Of a DNA stretch of 7,766 bases, positions 6,379 through 7,766 are shown piece by piece. The translations under genes were made by a program, and so were the position numbers. Location: positions 1 to 7,766 of the forward strand of contig CAIXOZ010000014.1 of the NCBI GenBank assembly GCA_903921295.1, given 5' to 3'. The stretch's first letter is position 1. Each line of letters opens with the position of its first letter. The stretch is from an uncultured cyanobacterium (GTDB taxonomy: Bacteria > Cyanobacteriota > Cyanobacteriia > PCC-6307 > Cyanobiaceae). The notes under the pieces are model-generated. The model saw only the letters and a program-made list of their open reading frames with translations, searched no databases and was not told the origin of the DNA.

Positions 6379-7766
6379 TCAGCTCTCTTCAGCCGCCACG
6401 CCTTGAACAATCCGAGCCAGCTCACTGCGCTCGTCGGTGGTGATCCGATGGGGCACGCCACTGATGATGCGCTCAAAGTTGGAGAAGGAATCCTTGATCT
6501 CAGGGCCATTGCCCGTGATCACAAATTCGCGGATGCCCTTATCGTGCCAGGAGCCACGCATCTTGAACACATTCAGGGCCCTGGCCATCTCGCCACGAAT
6601 CTCCACGTATTGCAGGAGCAGAATCGTGTCGGTGATCGTGGAGATATGGGAATCGGTGATCGAATGACTTCCCATGAACTCTTCTGAGGTGTTGGTGAAG
6701 AATCCGGCGATTTCCTCCTGCTTGGCGTAGCCGGTCACTCCAATCACAAACTGGCGGAAAGCGTTATGACTGACACCTCGAGCCAGCGCCGAGAGGGAAT
6801 CAATCGCCATCCGCGACGGCTTGAACTGACTGATCTCGGTCTTGATGATCTGAAGATGATCCTCAAGGCCCGTGGATTCAGGATAGGCGCAGATGATCTT
6901 GAGCAAGCCATCCTGCTCCATCTGCTCAAAATCAATCCCCCAGCTGGTGGCATTGCGCAGCAGCTGGGCCCTGGATTCCTCATAGGCGAAGAGGATGGCG
7001 CGCTCCTTGCTGCGACAGGCATCTTCCACGAACTTGCTGACCAGCAGGGTCTTGCCGGTACCCGTGGCACCGGTGGCAAGGATGATCGAATCCTTGAAGA
7101 AACCGCCGCCACACATCTCGTCGAGCCTTGGCACGCCCGAACTCAGGCGCACATTGGAAGAGCGCTGAGTCAGACGCATCGCCCCAAGCGGGAAGATGCT
7201 GATACCATGGGCACCCATTGTGAAAGGGAATTCACCTTTCATGTGGGTGGTGCCTCGAAGCTTGAGAATCTCAACCGTGCGCCGCCGCCGCTCACCCTCC
7301 AGCACATTGCGGAGGATCACAACGTTATCGGAGACAAACTCCTCAACGCCATAGCGAGCAATCGGACCATATTCATCGATTCTCTCGGTAGTCATCACGG
7401 TGGTGACCCCAATTTCTTTGAGCCGGGCGATCAGACGGAAGATCTCCCGTCTGACAACAGAAACGGCATCGTATTGCTGAAACACCGCAGTGATTGAATC
7501 GATAGCAACACGCTTGGCCTTGTATTTACGGATCGCATAGTTGATGCGCTCGATCAAGCCCGAGAGGTCAAAATTGCCGGCAACATCCTGCCCCTCTGGA
7601 TCCGGCGAGGCATCGAGAATAAAGAGCTTGTTGCTCTGCAGCATCTCCTGAAGATTCCAGCCAAAGCTGGAAGCATTTCTGAGAATATCTAATGGCGACT
7701 CCTCAAAAGTCACGAAAATGCCCGGCTCATTAAATTGCCGGATTCCATTGTGACGAAAGTGCAGAG
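6379..7766 (-). CDS. kaiC: Circadian clock ATPase/kinase KaiC, lacking the first ~56 residues (right edge)
   Basis: KaiC is the hexameric double-RecA ATPase, autokinase and autophosphatase at the centre of the KaiABC oscillator, in the cytosol. The frame is open to the edge from the codon at 7764; 461 residues are visible. By remembered alignment with S. elongatus KaiC, numbered with no indels, the first visible residue is about 57, so the CI Walker A lies outside. Visible: CI catalytic Glu pair (EE at 77-78) in VTFEESP; CII Walker A GATGTGKT with K294 and T295; CII catalytic E318 and E319 in AYEES; and the full phosphorylation segment SITDSHISTITDT with T426, S431 and T432. The C-terminal A-loop and tail that bind KaiA (RITTDERSELARIV) are also present, and the predicted full length is about 517. 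The GTG at 7713 is an internal Val, not a start. It is convergent with nblS. kaiB and kaiA, if present, would lie beyond the right edge. Local GC is lower than in purD and purC. Confidence 0.98.
   Translation of the reverse strand, partial: LHFRHNGIRQFNEPGIFVTFEESPLDILRNASSFGWNLQEMLQSNKLFILDASPDPEGQDVAGNFDLSGLIERINYAIRKYKAKRVAIDSITAVFQQYDAVSVVRREIFRLIARLKEIGVTTVMTTERIDEYGPIARYGVEEFVSDNVVILRNVLEGERRRRTVEILKLRGTTHMKGEFPFTMGAHGISIFPLGAMRLTQRSSNVRLSSGVPRLDEMCGGGFFKDSIILATGATGTGKTLLVSKFVEDACRSKERAILFAYEESRAQLLRNATSWGIDFEQMEQDGLLKIICAYPESTGLEDHLQIIKTEISQFKPSRMAIDSLSALARGVSHNAFRQFVIGVTGYAKQEEIAGFFTNTSEEFMGSHSITDSHISTITDTILLLQYVEIRGEMARALNVFKMRGSWHDKGIREFVITGNGPEIKDSFSNFERIISGVPHRITTDERSELARIVQGVAAEES

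Noticed and set aside
6766..7497. Plus-strand open frame of 243 codons opposite kaiC.
   Set aside because: Mirror of highly conserved KaiC sequence; no independent evidence of coding.

Overview
The window suggests a GC-rich picocyanobacterium of the Synechococcus/Cyanobium type. The evidence is a near-canonical KaiC clock protein, an NblS-type (Hik33/DspA) sensor kinase, and an Omp85 protein with the three POTRA domains usual in cyanobacteria. The assignment rests on gene content and base composition only; no rRNA or tRNA is present. All genes look like conserved chromosomal genes. I see no transposase, phage gene, CRISPR array, tRNA or rRNA.

Layout, left to right: (1) On the minus strand, read from right to left, there is a probable operon of three genes. 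It starts with a 324-residue secreted alpha-helical protein of unknown function (1875-2849), continues with purC (1123-1878, joined by an ATGA overlap) and ends with bamA/omp85 (1-1078, cut by the left edge). (2) A 96-bp divergent intergenic region (2850-2945) should hold the promoters for both directions. (3) On the plus strand, purD (2946-4268) is followed after 42 bp by nblS (4311-6335). (4) A 43-bp convergent gap carries a perfect 9-bp inverted repeat, a candidate two-way terminator. (5) On the minus strand, kaiC (6379-7766) is cut by the right edge, losing about 56 N-terminal residues.

PurC and PurD catalyse two steps of de novo purine synthesis and lie on opposite sides of one divergent promoter region. 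NblS (high-light and nutrient stress, signalling to RpaB) and KaiC (circadian oscillator) are convergent neighbours. In the Synechococcus elongatus literature both feed into overlapping output through RpaA/RpaB. The least explained item is the secreted helical protein that is translationally linked to purC and precedes the outer-membrane assembly gene.

I found no clearly new system. The window is mostly conserved housekeeping and regulatory genes; the unknown secreted protein and the fall in GC toward kaiC are the items most worth a second look.
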